NCBI GenBank assembly: GCA_015233565.1
Contig: JADFXM010000005.1
Coordinates: forward strand, 62,001-126,000
DNA from: Candidatus Rifleibacteriota bacterium
GTDB taxonomy: Bacteria > Muiribacteriota > Ozemobacteria > Ozemobacterales > Ozemobacteraceae
Length of the DNA stretch: 64,000 nt
Reading direction: 5' to 3'
Part shown: piece after piece, positions 17,355 to 26,828 of the stretch
Layout of the letters: each line of letters starts with the position of its first letter
Numbering within the stretch: position 1 is the stretch's first letter
The notes under the pieces: model-generated
Told to the model about the DNA's origin: nothing
The model's database searches: none
What the model saw: only the letters and a program-made list of their open reading frames with translations
Position numbers and translations under genes: made by a program

Positions 17355-18293
17355 ATGAGTAACAAAAGTCTGAGAATTGCCGTTATTGGCACAGGCCATC
17401 TTGGCAAGCATCATGTTAGGATCCTTTCGGAAGTGCCGACTTGCCAACTGGTTGCAATTGTTGACAATCGTGAAGAGATTGGGCGTCCGATGGCAGAGAA
17501 CTTTAAGATTGATTTTTTCACAGATTTTAAAGATCTGGAAGGAAAAGTTGATGCCGTTACCATCGTGGTTCCAACCTCCATCCATTATGAAGTTGCCCGC
17601 TTTTTTCTGGAAAGAAATGTTCATACTTTTATTGAAAAACCAATCACTAAAACTCTTTCAGAAGCAGGTGGACTACTCAGGCTTGCCAGAGATAAGCAGC
17701 TTACGCTGCAAGTTGGTCATGTTGAGCGATTCAATTCAGCCATGATCAAACTTCAATCCTTGACTGAAAATCCCAGGTTCATTGAATGTCAACGCATGGG
17801 GCCCTTTTCAAGGCGAATATCAGATGTCGGGGTAGTACTTGATCTGATGATTCATGATATCGATATTGTTCTCTCACTGGTAAGGTCAAGAATTTCCAGA
17901 ATTGACGCCGTGGGAATCCCGGTTCTGACAGACAATGAAGATATTGCCAATGCGCATATCGTTTTCGAAAATGGCTGTATTGCAAATCTTACAGCATCCC
18001 GAATCAGCGATGAAGTCATCAGAAAACTACGAATTTTCGAAATGGACAAATACTGTTCCCTTGATTATGTGAACCAGGCTATAACTTTGAGAAAGAAGTC
18101 TGAGACCGAAGAAAGAATTTTGAAAGAAGAGCTTGAAGTACAGAAAGCTGAACCATTGAGACTGGAATTGGAACACTTTATCTCCTGTATCAGAGAAAAA
18201 AAGAAGCCACTCGTAACAATAGAAGATGGAAAAAATGCATTGGAAGTAGCACTGGACATCCTAGATGCAATAAAAGCAGGAACCAGAAGTTAA
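17355..18293 (+). CDS. Gfo/Idh/MocA oxidoreductase of the lipid A cluster (GnnA candidate)
   Basis: The 312-residue NAD(P)-dependent sugar oxidoreductase has the Rossmann motif VIGTGHLG and the family EKP motif in FIEKPITK. The start is ATG 17355, spaced 7 bp from GGAG at 17344. Its position between lpxI and lpxB is common in many diderms. In some bacteria a related enzyme, GnnA, oxidises the 3-OH of UDP-GlcNAc so that GnnB can transaminate it, giving lipid A with amide-linked acyl chains. No gnnB-like aminotransferase is in the window, so the assignment is only a suggestion. Confidence 0.85.
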   Translation: MSNKSLRIAVIGTGHLGKHHVRILSEVPTCQLVAIVDNREEIGRPMAENFKIDFFTDFKDLEGKVDAVTIVVPTSIHYEVARFFLERNVHTFIEKPITKTLSEAGGLLRLARDKQLTLQVGHVERFNSAMIKLQSLTENPRFIECQRMGPFSRRISDVGVVLDLMIHDIDIVLSLVRSRISRIDAVGIPVLTDNEDIANAHIVFENGCIANLTASRISDEVIRKLRIFEMDKYCSLDYVNQAITLRKKSETEERILKEELEVQKAEPLRLELEHFISCIREKKKPLVTIEDGKNALEVALDILDAIKAGTRS

Positions 18294-18313
18294 AATTCGA
18301 AAGGCAGTGAAGA

Positions 18314-18940
18314 TTGTATAAAAATTGGTCTTTAAACATAGCAAAGAGTGCAATCAAAAAAGCTGGCCCGCTTTTTTTCAAATATCGAGATGTTTTGCCA
18401 GTTCCACTCGCCGCTCTTTTGATTTATCGTTCCAAACCCAAAGGTTTGAATTTTTTATTGGGATTTTTCTTTATTTTAGTTGGTGAATTGCTTCGAATCT
18501 GGGCTCTTCGACACATTGGCCCAACTACTCGAACTCGAACCATTTGTGCTGATTTTCTTGTAACAAGCGGGCCGTATAAATATTCTCGAAATCCGATTTA
18601 TTTTGCTAATCTTATAAAAGTAGTTGGATTCATCATTTCATCCGGTGATTTATTATGTGGAATCTACGTACTCTTATTTTATAGTTTTGAATTTTTGGCA
18701 CTGATTAATTTTGAGGAAAGCTATCTCGCAAGACGATTTCCAATTCAATTCAACCGCTATAAAAAAATTGTACCGGTCTTTTTCCCTACCGGAAAAGTGT
18801 TCGACGACAAAAGTACCCCCTCCTGGAAATTAGAGCAAGCAATCTGGTCGGAACGGCGGACTTTTTTATCGACCGGACTATTATTATTTGTTTTAATCGG
18901 AAAAACATTTTTAGGCAATCGATTTAAGGAGCATTGTTGA
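18314..18940 (+). CDS. Isoprenylcysteine methyltransferase-like membrane protein
   Basis: The 208-residue product has hydrophobic segments at about 30-60 and 95-130, and the ICMT/phospholipid-methyltransferase motif SGPYKYSRNPIYFAN followed by a YLARRFP-type helix and RYKKIVP. Such enzymes methylate lipids or prenyl-cysteine using SAM; the SAM site is the RNP-Y region. It starts at TTG 18314 with a weak ribosome site, ends immediately before lpxB, and a hydrophobic C-terminal segment may form another membrane pass. A role in modifying a lipid A or phospholipid intermediate is inferred from the neighbours alone. Confidence 0.8.
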   Translation: MYKNWSLNIAKSAIKKAGPLFFKYRDVLPVPLAALLIYRSKPKGLNFLLGFFFILVGELLRIWALRHIGPTTRTRTICADFLVTSGPYKYSRNPIYFANLIKVVGFIISSGDLLCGIYVLLFYSFEFLALINFEESYLARRFPIQFNRYKKIVPVFFPTGKVFDDKSTPSWKLEQAIWSERRTFLSTGLLLFVLIGKTFLGNRFKEHC

Positions 18941-20104
18941 ATGGCGGGGGAAAAGGGAGCTCCTTACCGGGTCTTTTTTGCTGTTGGCGAACAAAGTGGC
19001 GATCTCCATGGATCGCTGGTCTTATCGCAGCTGAAGAAAATCGACCCCGAGTTGATAGCCGAAGGAATTGGCGGGCCGATGATGGAAAAAATTGGATTCA
19101 AAAGCCTGCATAGAATTGACGAACTTGGTGTAATTGGCTTCTTAGAAGTTGCAAGCAGTATAGGTAGGCTTTTGAAGATTTTCGGTGATACGAAACGCTA
19201 TTTCCGCCAAGTCAAACCAGACCTTTTAATATTGATTGACTACCCAGGATTCAATGTTGAGCTGGCCAAAACAGCAAAAGCATTGGGAATAAAAGTCCTC
19301 TACTATATTTGTCCACAGGTTTGGGCCTGGAACGCAGGACGAACAGCAAAAATCGCGAACACTATCGACGAAGCGGTTGTGGTTTTCCCATTCGAAGTTG
19401 ATATCTGGAAGAAGGCCGGCACTGAAGTGAATTGGTTTGGACATCCCCTAGTCGGGATGGTGGAAAGCAAAGTTTCCTCCGAGCAACTCAGAGCCGAACT
19501 GGAAATAACCGAGGGACCCTTGATTTCATTACTTCCTGGAAGCAGAAGTCAGGAAATCTATTATATTTTACCTCTTCTCCTTGACACTGCGGAAAAGATT
19601 CTTGCTAGAAAGCCTGGAGCCCGCTTTCTTTTACCCATGGCCGCAACTATCGATGAAAGCAAGATCAAACCACATTTGCGGGGGCGCTCACTTCCCATAA
19701 CCTTAATGCGTGATCAAACTTATGAATCTGTTCAGGCATCAGATCTTGCCCTCGTCGCCTCCGGGACCGCCACCCTTGAAACAGCACTATTAGGAACACC
19801 AATGATTATTGTTTACCAAACAAACTTTTTAACTTCGATCTTGACAAAGTTTCTGATTCAGGCTCCACATATCGGCTTGCCAAATGTCATTGCAGGGGAA
19901 AAAATCGTTCCGGAATTCCTTAGATGGCAATTTCAATCTGATCCACTCGCTAATGAAGCCATTGCGATTCTTGAAAGCGTTGAAAAACGTAAAACAATGC
20001 GTGAAAAACTAGGAAAAGTTAAAGAGAGGCTCGGCGAACCTGGAGCAGCAAAACGTGTAGCTGAACATATCTTAAAAAGATTGAGCGAGGGTCGACCAAG
20101 GTGA
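18941..20104 (+). CDS. lpxB: Lipid-A-disaccharide synthase LpxB
   Basis: The 387-residue GT19 enzyme joins UDP-2,3-diacylglucosamine and lipid X. All family marks are present: GEQSGDLHG near the N-terminus, IDYPGFN with Asp100 (probable general base), the hallmark CPQVWAW at 124-130, LLPGSRSQEI, SGTATLE, and GLPN with a following Pro-Glu. The start ATG follows AAGGAG. Its stop overlaps the GTG of the msbA-type gene. This is the canonical copy; a divergent paralogue lies at 22597-23772. Confidence 0.95.
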   Translation: MAGEKGAPYRVFFAVGEQSGDLHGSLVLSQLKKIDPELIAEGIGGPMMEKIGFKSLHRIDELGVIGFLEVASSIGRLLKIFGDTKRYFRQVKPDLLILIDYPGFNVELAKTAKALGIKVLYYICPQVWAWNAGRTAKIANTIDEAVVVFPFEVDIWKKAGTEVNWFGHPLVGMVESKVSSEQLRAELEITEGPLISLLPGSRSQEIYYILPLLLDTAEKILARKPGARFLLPMAATIDESKIKPHLRGRSLPITLMRDQTYESVQASDLALVASGTATLETALLGTPMIIVYQTNFLTSILTKFLIQAPHIGLPNVIAGEKIVPEFLRWQFQSDPLANEAIAILESVEKRKTMREKLGKVKERLGEPGAAKRVAEHILKRLSEGRPR

Positions 20105-21831
20105 AATCTTTTTTAAGAATTCTAAAATATTTTGGGAATTACAAAGTTCCTCTATTCTCCAGCATTTTCTTTAGTGTTATTGTTGCCCTTGCAACAGTTT
20201 ATCCAGCATGGATCATGAAAAGCGTTGTGAACGACGTCTTAGTGAATCGCGATATGAAAATGCTGCACATAATAGCACTTTCCCTGGTAGTTGTTATGGC
20301 AATAAAGGGAGTTGCAGCTTTCGGACAGTCCTATTTGATGATGCTCGCAGCTCAAAACATTTTACGAGATATAAGATCAGCAGCTTTCGAAAAACTTCAG
20401 ATCTTGTCACTTTCTTTTTTTGAGAAGCAGAAAGCCGGTCAGATAATGAGTAAAATTACCAATGATGTTTTGGTACTCCAAAACCTTCTTACTTCGTTTA
20501 CCGATAACATTGGGCAATTTGTGGCTCTTTGCGCGTTCTGTTGGTATATTTTCTACCTCCACTGGAAGCTGGCAGTGATTTCGGTCGTCATTATTCCCTT
20601 TATTGGAGCCATACTAAACAAATTTTCCCGAAAAATGAAGAAAATTGGGACAAGAATGCAAACCAGAATAGGCGATATTTCCAGCGTATTACAGGAATTC
20701 ATCGTTGGAATAAAGGCAATAAAATCTTTTACCCTCGAAGGTTTCATTCGGGGAAGATTCGAGCACGCAAACGTTGAAAATTATAAAGAAAATATGCGAG
20801 GGAATAAGATAAACGCTTTAACATCCCCGGTAATTGAATTCATTAACACAGTAGGGTTATCGATTATTTTTTGGTATGGTGGCTATGAAGTAATAAATAA
20901 TCGATTGGATGCCGGTCAATTGATCAGTTTTCTGACAGCATTAGTTGGGTTATTTACTCCCATAAAAAACCTTTCACGGATAAGTAATTTAATTTCTCAA
21001 TCTGTTGGGGCTGGCGAAAGAGTCTTTGAAATTCTTGACGCACCAGTTGAAATTTCTGAGAAAGAAAATGCAATTTCATTGAAAGATTGCAAAGGTGGGG
21101 TTTCCTTTGAAAATGTCTCTTTCTCGTATGGAGCGGAAGAATTAGTTTTGAATAATGTAAATCTTATTGTCTCACCCGGTGAAGTAATTGCAATCGTCGG
21201 GCCATCGGGTGCGGGAAAGAGCACCTTTGTCAATCTAATTCCCAGATTTTTCGAAGTGAATGCAGGGGGAGTAAAAATTGATGGAGTGGATGTTCGTGAT
21301 TTTTCCCTTAATTCGCTCAGGAAACATATCGGAATGGTCCACCAGGAAACTCTGCTTTTTTCGGGAACCATCTCAGACAACATCCGCCTTGGAAAAGTCG
21401 ATGCTGCCGAAGAGGAAGTCATTGAAGCCGCAAAGTTAGCCAACGCAAATGACTTCATTCTTTCCCTCCCTGAGGGATACAATACTTTATTGGGAGAACG
21501 AGGTGTCAATTTATCTGGAGGACAAGCTCAGCGAATCGCTTTGGCAAGAGCATTTCTAAAGAACCCAGCAATTCTGATTTTGGACGAAGCCACTTCAGCT
21601 CTCGACTCAGAAACCGAAAACCTGATAAAGGAATCGCTCACCAAGCTAATGCTGAATAGAACCACCTTTTTGATTGCGCACCGTCTGTCAACAGTTGTAA
21701 ATGCAAATAAAATAGTTGTACTTAGCAAAGGGAAGATTGTCGAATTCGGAAAGCACTCCGAGCTACTTCGAATGAAGGGAGTTTATTCACATTTATACGA
21801 GGCTCAATATTCACCATCATTTAGTCAGTAA
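20101..21831 (+). CDS. msbA: MsbA-type lipid A flippase ABC transporter
   Basis: The 576-residue half-transporter has a six-helix membrane domain (about 1-310) followed by an ATPase domain with Walker A GPSGAGKST, Q-loop, signature LSGGQAQR, Walker B ILILDEATSALD and the H-loop AHRLST. It starts at GTG 20101 in a GTGA overlap with lpxB. The length and setting match MsbA, which flips lipid A core across the inner membrane; a general multidrug exporter of the same fold cannot be excluded by sequence alone. A 79-bp AT-rich gap follows. Confidence 0.9.
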   Translation: MKSFLRILKYFGNYKVPLFSSIFFSVIVALATVYPAWIMKSVVNDVLVNRDMKMLHIIALSLVVVMAIKGVAAFGQSYLMMLAAQNILRDIRSAAFEKLQILSLSFFEKQKAGQIMSKITNDVLVLQNLLTSFTDNIGQFVALCAFCWYIFYLHWKLAVISVVIIPFIGAILNKFSRKMKKIGTRMQTRIGDISSVLQEFIVGIKAIKSFTLEGFIRGRFEHANVENYKENMRGNKINALTSPVIEFINTVGLSIIFWYGGYEVINNRLDAGQLISFLTALVGLFTPIKNLSRISNLISQSVGAGERVFEILDAPVEISEKENAISLKDCKGGVSFENVSFSYGAEELVLNNVNLIVSPGEVIAIVGPSGAGKSTFVNLIPRFFEVNAGGVKIDGVDVRDFSLNSLRKHIGMVHQETLLFSGTISDNIRLGKVDAAEEEVIEAAKLANANDFILSLPEGYNTLLGERGVNLSGGQAQRIALARAFLKNPAILILDEATSALDSETENLIKESLTKLMLNRTTFLIAHRLSTVVNANKIVVLSKGKIVEFGKHSELLRMKGVYSHLYEAQYSPSFSQ

Positions 21832-21910
21832 ATTAATTTTTCACTTAATTAATAGAGGAAAATTGCACTACTCATCAAAATATTAAGATAACGTAAATTT
21901 AATTTGTAAA

Positions 21911-22600
21911 ATGCTTAACAATAATACTATATTTATTAAACCGGAAATTATAAATGAACGGAATTATGTCCCAAAAACCCGAATCAAGGGACAAGTTGCT
22001 TGTTTCTTAATTCGGCTGTTATTTAATTCGTTGACCGTAGAAAAAATCGGCTGGGAAAACAATCTTCTAGCCAGAAAGGGCAATCGCAGAGTCATTTATG
22101 TTTTATGGCATGCCTCTCATTTGATGGCTCTCGCTTGTTATAGAAATCACGGAATTGCTGTGTTAACTTCCAGGTCTAGGGATGGTGACATTGTTGCTAC
22201 TGCAATGGCTGGCCTTGGTTTTGATGCAATTCGGGGTTCATCTACCAGAGGGGGAGTTCGGGCATTAATGGAACTTTCCCAACATATTAAAAACGGTGTT
22301 GATGTGGCCTTAACTGTCGATGGCCCCCTTGGACCAAAGCATAAAGCGAAATCCGGAGCATTTTTTGTTGCCAAAAGAACAGGAGCAGCATTATTGCCTC
22401 TTGGTTTTGCCTATTCAAATGTTCATCGATTAAACAGTTGGGATCGATTTGAGATTCCTTTTCCCTTTTCACGAGTAGCAGCAGTTACAGGTGATCCTAT
22501 TTTTCTTGATGAAAAAATCAGCGAAACAGATAGTGCCCTTTTAATTGAAAAAAAAATTTTTGAATGTGAACGCCTTGCCGCGGAAAGGATTTCCAAATGA
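21911..22600 (+). CDS. DUF374 lysophospholipid acyltransferase-family protein
   Basis: The 229-residue product carries the DUF374 marks WHASHL (in place of a canonical HX4D box), SRSRDG, the long RGSSTRGGVRAL segment and VDGPLGP. In many diderms this family sits between msbA and waaA or lpxK, and is presumed to acylate a lipid A or envelope glycolipid intermediate. The start ATG at 21911 has no good ribosome site; no better in-frame start is seen. It ends in an ATGA overlap with the second lpxB homologue, so the two are co-translated. Confidence 0.85.
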   Translation: MLNNNTIFIKPEIINERNYVPKTRIKGQVACFLIRLLFNSLTVEKIGWENNLLARKGNRRVIYVLWHASHLMALACYRNHGIAVLTSRSRDGDIVATAMAGLGFDAIRGSSTRGGVRALMELSQHIKNGVDVALTVDGPLGPKHKAKSGAFFVAKRTGAALLPLGFAYSNVHRLNSWDRFEIPFPFSRVAAVTGDPIFLDEKISETDSALLIEKKIFECERLAAERISK

Positions 22601-23772
22601 GCGGCCAACCACTTAAAAAGGTCTTGATAACTGCCGGTGAAACTTCCGGCGACATGAACGCCGCAACATTGATTGATATCCTTTTAAAACGCGAACCGTT
22701 AAATATTTATGCGGTTGGAGGTCCTGAAACCGCAAAACGCAATGTTAAAATGCTTTATGATAGCCGAAATTGGGCAGCTATTGGATATATTGAAGCAATT
22801 AAACAAGCGCCGAAATTGTTGGTTGTACTAAAAAAGCTTACTCAATTTTTGATTGAAAGCAAACCCGATCTTCTTCTTTTGGTCGACTATCCTGGTTTTA
22901 ACATGAGATTGGCCAGAAGAGCTAAAGCCATGGGTGTTCCGACTTTATTTTACTTTCCGCCAAGTCGGTTTGCCATCAACCCAATGGACGTAAAAGACGC
23001 CGCAGAAAACCTCTCTTGCGTAGCAGCCAATTTTACATTTACCTATAAGGTTTATAGTGAAGCCGGAGCAAATGTCACTTTTGTTGGACATCCCCTTCTT
23101 GATTTTGCCAAACCGAGCATGTCGCGGGAAGAAGCTTTCAAATGTTTTGGACTGGATCCAAATCGTCCCGTTATCGGACTATGCCCCGGATCCCGAAAAA
23201 GCGAACTGGATCTTCTGCTTCCTGTTATGCTTAAAGCTGCAGAGCTCTTAATTCGAACCAAACCGGATCTACAATTCCTTATTCCGGTTGTAAAAACTGA
23301 AACCAATGAAATTTACGGGATTCCCAAAACTGATTTAAAAGCAATGGTTGAAGGGTCTAAACTTCCTGTTAAGTTGATAGAAGGAAAGATATACGACGTA
23401 ATGTCAATTTCACAGCTGTTGCTTATAAGTTCAGGAACTGCAACGCTGGAAGCAAGCAGAATTGGTACCCCCATGATAATTGTGTATAAAGTTTCCCTTT
23501 TTACTGAAATCTTCGCCAGATTTTTTAATAAGCTTCCCAAATTCATTGGACTTCCCAACATTATTTTGGGACGTGAAGCTTTTCCAGAGCTAATTCAACA
23601 TGATTTCACTCCGGAAAATCTTTTTAAACAAGCCTCCCAATTATTGGATTCCCCTGCAAACCTTGACAAACAGAAATCCGATATGAATGAAGTCATCTCG
23701 CATCTCGGTTCCCCTGGGGCCCATGAACGCGTTGCTGATTTGGCATTCCGTTTAATGTCGAATGGGCATTAA
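22597..23772 (+). CDS. Divergent LpxB paralogue (GT19-like)
   Basis: The 391-residue product aligns along its length with LpxB: AGETSGD at the start, VDYPGFN with Asp97, CPGSRKSE, SSGTATLE, GLPN and PE near the end. The hallmark CPQVWAW is replaced by FPPSRFAIN at about 120-128, so the acceptor/donor pocket must differ. It may act on another acylated sugar nucleotide or be a lipid-A-disaccharide synthase-related protein with a new job. It is translationally coupled to the DUF374 gene and follows the canonical lpxB by 2.5 kb. Confidence 0.87.
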   Translation: MSGQPLKKVLITAGETSGDMNAATLIDILLKREPLNIYAVGGPETAKRNVKMLYDSRNWAAIGYIEAIKQAPKLLVVLKKLTQFLIESKPDLLLLVDYPGFNMRLARRAKAMGVPTLFYFPPSRFAINPMDVKDAAENLSCVAANFTFTYKVYSEAGANVTFVGHPLLDFAKPSMSREEAFKCFGLDPNRPVIGLCPGSRKSELDLLLPVMLKAAELLIRTKPDLQFLIPVVKTETNEIYGIPKTDLKAMVEGSKLPVKLIEGKIYDVMSISQLLLISSGTATLEASRIGTPMIIVYKVSLFTEIFARFFNKLPKFIGLPNIILGREAFPELIQHDFTPENLFKQASQLLDSPANLDKQKSDMNEVISHLGSPGAHERVADLAFRLMSNGH

Positions 23773-23934
23773 TCTGCCTTCTGATCATCTATTAAAGTGA
23801 AATCCGCAGAGCAGAAATTTGAAGGAAATTTCGGTAGAAAGTGCTTGAATAGCCATTTATCGAAAATTCAACATGTGGCAGCAAACTTTTGGGATGTCAG
23901 GCAAACTAGCATTCAATCGGAGTGAGATAGGTTC

Positions 23935-24897
23935 ATGTTCCGCAGCTTGTTTTTGAAGATTTCCAGAGTTTTTCAGACCCTATCCGAACCGCATGGGAGA
24001 ATGGCGGCAGCTTCAATCGGGTTTACAATGGGGCGTGTCTGTTTAAAAGAAAGAAAGCGCCTTTTTGAAACAATTGATCGTGTCTACTTTCGAGTAGGAA
24101 AAAAACCACCTTTCGCAATTTCAGGAATTATTGATCGGCTGTTTATTCACTTTAGCCTGGTACTTTTTGAAGTATTGAGATTTCCACTAATTTCCAGTGA
24201 ACAACTAAAAAATAATATTCATTTCCACGGTGTGGAAAATCTGGAAAAAGCCATTTCAGCTGGAACTGGTGTCATTCTTCCACTTCCCCACCTTGGAAGC
24301 TGGGAGTTACTTGGTGCTGCCATAGCTTTTAGAGGCTATCCGTTACACACTTTTTTTCTTTCCCAAAAGGAAGATGATTTAGGATCAACCCTTGATTATT
24401 TCAGACAGTTTTCCAGACTCATATTTCATGAGCGCGATCGTGGAATGATAGGAGCTTTGAAAGCACTGAAAAATGGAGAACTATTGGGAATGATTGCCGA
24501 TCAGGATGGCGGCAATCATGGGGTATATCTGGATTTTCTCGGACACTGGGTCAGCATGCCGACAGGGCCCGCAAACTGGAGTTTGAAATCCGGGGCACAA
24601 GTTGTCCCAGTATATTGTGTAAGAAGAGGTTTTTCTTCAAAATATGATGCGTTTTTTCTTCCGGCACTTAAACCTGAAACGGCTCCCAGCCACGAAGAGA
24701 AGGTAATTTCCAGAATAAGAAAACTATCCATATGGATGCAGGATATAATTTTAGCTAATCCGAGCCAATACCTTTGGTTTTATGATCGTTTCAAACCGAG
24801 ACATGTGCCATATTTAGCCACTTTGCAAAAATCCGGAATTTCCAGTGTCCACGGAGATTATTTTTATCGAAACCCTTCACCGGGAAAAAAAATGTAA
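23935..24897 (+). CDS. LpxL/HtrB-type lipid A late acyltransferase
   Basis: The 320-residue product belongs to the lysophospholipid/Kdo2-lipid A acyltransferase family: the catalytic HX4E box is HLGSWE in LPHLGSWELLG, followed by ADQDGG and the C-terminal QYLWFYDRFKPR. It adds a secondary acyl chain to lipid A at the inner membrane. One hydrophobic segment near residues 65-85 would anchor it. It starts at ATG 23935 with GGAGTGAG upstream. Which position it acylates (LpxL or LpxM type) cannot be told. Confidence 0.9.
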   Translation: MFRSLFLKISRVFQTLSEPHGRMAAASIGFTMGRVCLKERKRLFETIDRVYFRVGKKPPFAISGIIDRLFIHFSLVLFEVLRFPLISSEQLKNNIHFHGVENLEKAISAGTGVILPLPHLGSWELLGAAIAFRGYPLHTFFLSQKEDDLGSTLDYFRQFSRLIFHERDRGMIGALKALKNGELLGMIADQDGGNHGVYLDFLGHWVSMPTGPANWSLKSGAQVVPVYCVRRGFSSKYDAFFLPALKPETAPSHEEKVISRIRKLSIWMQDIILANPSQYLWFYDRFKPRHVPYLATLQKSGISSVHGDYFYRNPSPGKKM

Positions 24898-24920
24898 TGC
24901 TTAATTGGAATTATCCAAAG

Positions 24921-24945
24921 CGTTTAAAACTTACATTTTTAAACG
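24921..24945. promoter_or_regulatory. Inverted repeat between lpxL-type gene and wecC
   Basis: CGTTTAAAA (24921-24929) and TTTTAAACG (24937-24945) form a perfect 9-bp palindrome with a 7-nt loop, 24 bp after one stop and 56 bp before the next start. No T-run follows, so an operator is as likely as a terminator. Confidence 0.45.
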
Positions 24946-25000
24946 GGAAGTGATATAAATTATTCGACCGTTGGATCTTAAAGAAGGGAGATAATAAAAC

Positions 25001-26221
25001 ATGGAAAACACATCTTTAAACAGAGCATTTTCGAAGATTTGTATAATCGGACTGGGATATATCGGTCTGCCAACCGGTTCAATTCTGGCAAATCGCGGAT
25101 ATGATGTAATCGGAGTTGATGTTCAACCTGAGATTGTAAGGACAATTAATGAAGGAAGAATCCATATTGTTGAACCCGATCTGGACATTTTGGTAAGAGC
25201 TGGAGTCAATTCAGGCAAGCTTAAGGCCTCCTTAAAACCAGAAAAAGCCGAAGTTTTTATTATTTGTGTCCCAACACCCTTCAAAGAAGGGCACAAACCA
25301 GATATGAGCTACGTCGAAGATTCCACTCACGCAATTGTACCATATCTCGAAAAAGGGAATCTGGTAATACTGGAATCAACTTCTCCCGCTGGAACCTGCG
25401 AAAAAATTATACGTCCAATAATCGAAAAGGCTGGTTGGAAAGTAGATGAGGAGATTCTTGTAGCTCACTGTCCGGAAAGAGTGCTTCCCGGGCAAATTCT
25501 AAAAGAATGCATCGAAAACGATCGTGTAATCGGCGGAATTTCACCAAAATCCGCTTTAAGAGCTAAAGAGCTGTATTCCACTTTTGTGAATGGTCAGATT
25601 TTTTTGACAGATTGTACAACAGCTGAAATGGCAAAACTGACAGAAAACAGTTTCAGAGACGTTAATATTGCTTTTGCCAATGAACTTGCGAATATCTGCG
25701 ACCGAATGGGAATTAATGTTTGGGAGCTGATAACTCTGGCCAACAGACATCCCCGAGTAAAAATTCTAAATCCCGGGCCCGGAGTGGGCGGGCATTGTAT
25801 CGCAGTTGACCCTTGGTTTATTGTCGATTCATGCCCCGAAGAGGCCAAATTGATTCGAACAGCTCGCGAGGTCAATGATGATCGACCCAATCGCGTTATT
25901 CAAAGAATACAAAAAGCTGCTGAAAAGTTTAAAAAACCGACAATTGGAATGCTTGGCCTGGCTTTTAAAGCAAACATCGATGATTTGCGGGAATCACCGG
26001 CTGTAAAAATTACACGTAGTGTTCTTTCGATGAATTTAGGGGAAGTATTAATCTGCGAACCGAATGTGAAATCCAGCAAAGAATTTCAACTTCATCAACT
26101 TGGGGATATTATCAATAAAGCTGACATTCTTGTTGTTCTTGTTGATCATCAACAGTTCAAACAATTAGACAAATCTCTTTTAAACGAAAAAGTAATCATC
26201 GACACCCGTGGAATTTGGTAA
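25001..26221 (+). CDS. wecC: UDP-N-acetyl-D-mannosamine dehydrogenase
   Basis: The 406-residue UDP-sugar 6-dehydrogenase has the NAD motif GLGYIG at 17-22, the ESTSPAGT segment typical of WecC rather than UDP-glucose dehydrogenase, and catalytic Cys266 in GVGGHCIAVDP. It oxidises UDP-ManNAc to UDP-ManNAcA with two NAD. The epimerase partner WecB is not in the window. The family also includes UDP-GalNAc and UDP-GlcNAc dehydrogenases, so the sugar is likely but not certain. It ends the plus-strand envelope block; the next genes are convergent. Confidence 0.88.
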   Translation: MENTSLNRAFSKICIIGLGYIGLPTGSILANRGYDVIGVDVQPEIVRTINEGRIHIVEPDLDILVRAGVNSGKLKASLKPEKAEVFIICVPTPFKEGHKPDMSYVEDSTHAIVPYLEKGNLVILESTSPAGTCEKIIRPIIEKAGWKVDEEILVAHCPERVLPGQILKECIENDRVIGGISPKSALRAKELYSTFVNGQIFLTDCTTAEMAKLTENSFRDVNIAFANELANICDRMGINVWELITLANRHPRVKILNPGPGVGGHCIAVDPWFIVDSCPEEAKLIRTAREVNDDRPNRVIQRIQKAAEKFKKPTIGMLGLAFKANIDDLRESPAVKITRSVLSMNLGEVLICEPNVKSSKEFQLHQLGDIINKADILVVLVDHQQFKQLDKSLLNEKVIIDTRGIW

Positions 26222-26354
26222 AGAAATATAGAGTTGAGGTTCTTGCAGACTCTCACTTGAGAAAAATTTCACAATACTGGCCGCCATTGAATTGCTTTCC
26301 GATTATTATGCAGAAATTAACCAGCATTGCAAGAAGTTTGAGTTAATTAAAATT

Positions 26355-26828
26355 TCACTTAACTTTGTCAATGAAGCAGCTTCCAAGTGGGCTCGCCTGA
26401 GAATAGCCCCTCAATAACCGGGAACTTTTATGAGTTCCTTTAATTTGGTTTTTCAAATTCACCCTGGATTCTGCAAAATACTCTTGAACTTCCGAATCTG
26501 ACTTTATAAGAGACGTAAGAGTCTCTTTGGATTTCTGAAAAATCTGACCAATTATTCCTGGTTGTTCTCTGATTCTTTTCCAAACTCCGTTAGGAGTCTC
26601 ACAAGTTAGTTCGGGGAATTCACTTCGGAATCTTTCAATCAAATCACTCTCGAGTTTGGAAGTTTGCTCAAAAGAAAATTCTCTGATTGCAAGAAGGGTT
26701 TTTATGGCTTCTTGCGAACGATTTCCGGAAAGAAAATCAGTGTTGGCTTTTAAAAGGTCTTGCCACAACCCGGCTAAACTTTCAAGTATTTTGATCGTTT
26801 GAACATTTTCGGACATAAATTTGCTCAC
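26355..26828 (-). CDS. Small helical protein, possibly FlgN-like
   Basis: This 157-residue all-helical protein starts at GTG 26828 in a GTGA overlap with the kinase gene. The N-terminal helices are heptad-rich and the end reads LLRGYSQASPLGSCFIDK, which resembles the C-terminus of FlgN-type chaperones, but no flagellar genes are nearby. It is the last gene of the phosphatase-TPR-kinase operon and may be a kinase partner or substrate. The gene is well supported; the function is not. Confidence 0.72.
   Translation of the reverse strand: MSKFMSENVQTIKILESLAGLWQDLLKANTDFLSGNRSQEAIKTLLAIREFSFEQTSKLESDLIERFRSEFPELTCETPNGVWKRIREQPGIIGQIFQKSKETLTSLIKSDSEVQEYFAESRVNLKNQIKGTHKSSRLLRGYSQASPLGSCFIDKVK

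Noticed and set aside
26355-26828. Calling the small helical protein FlgN
   Set aside because: Only the C-terminal motif is similar and there are no flagellar genes nearby, so the name is not assigned.
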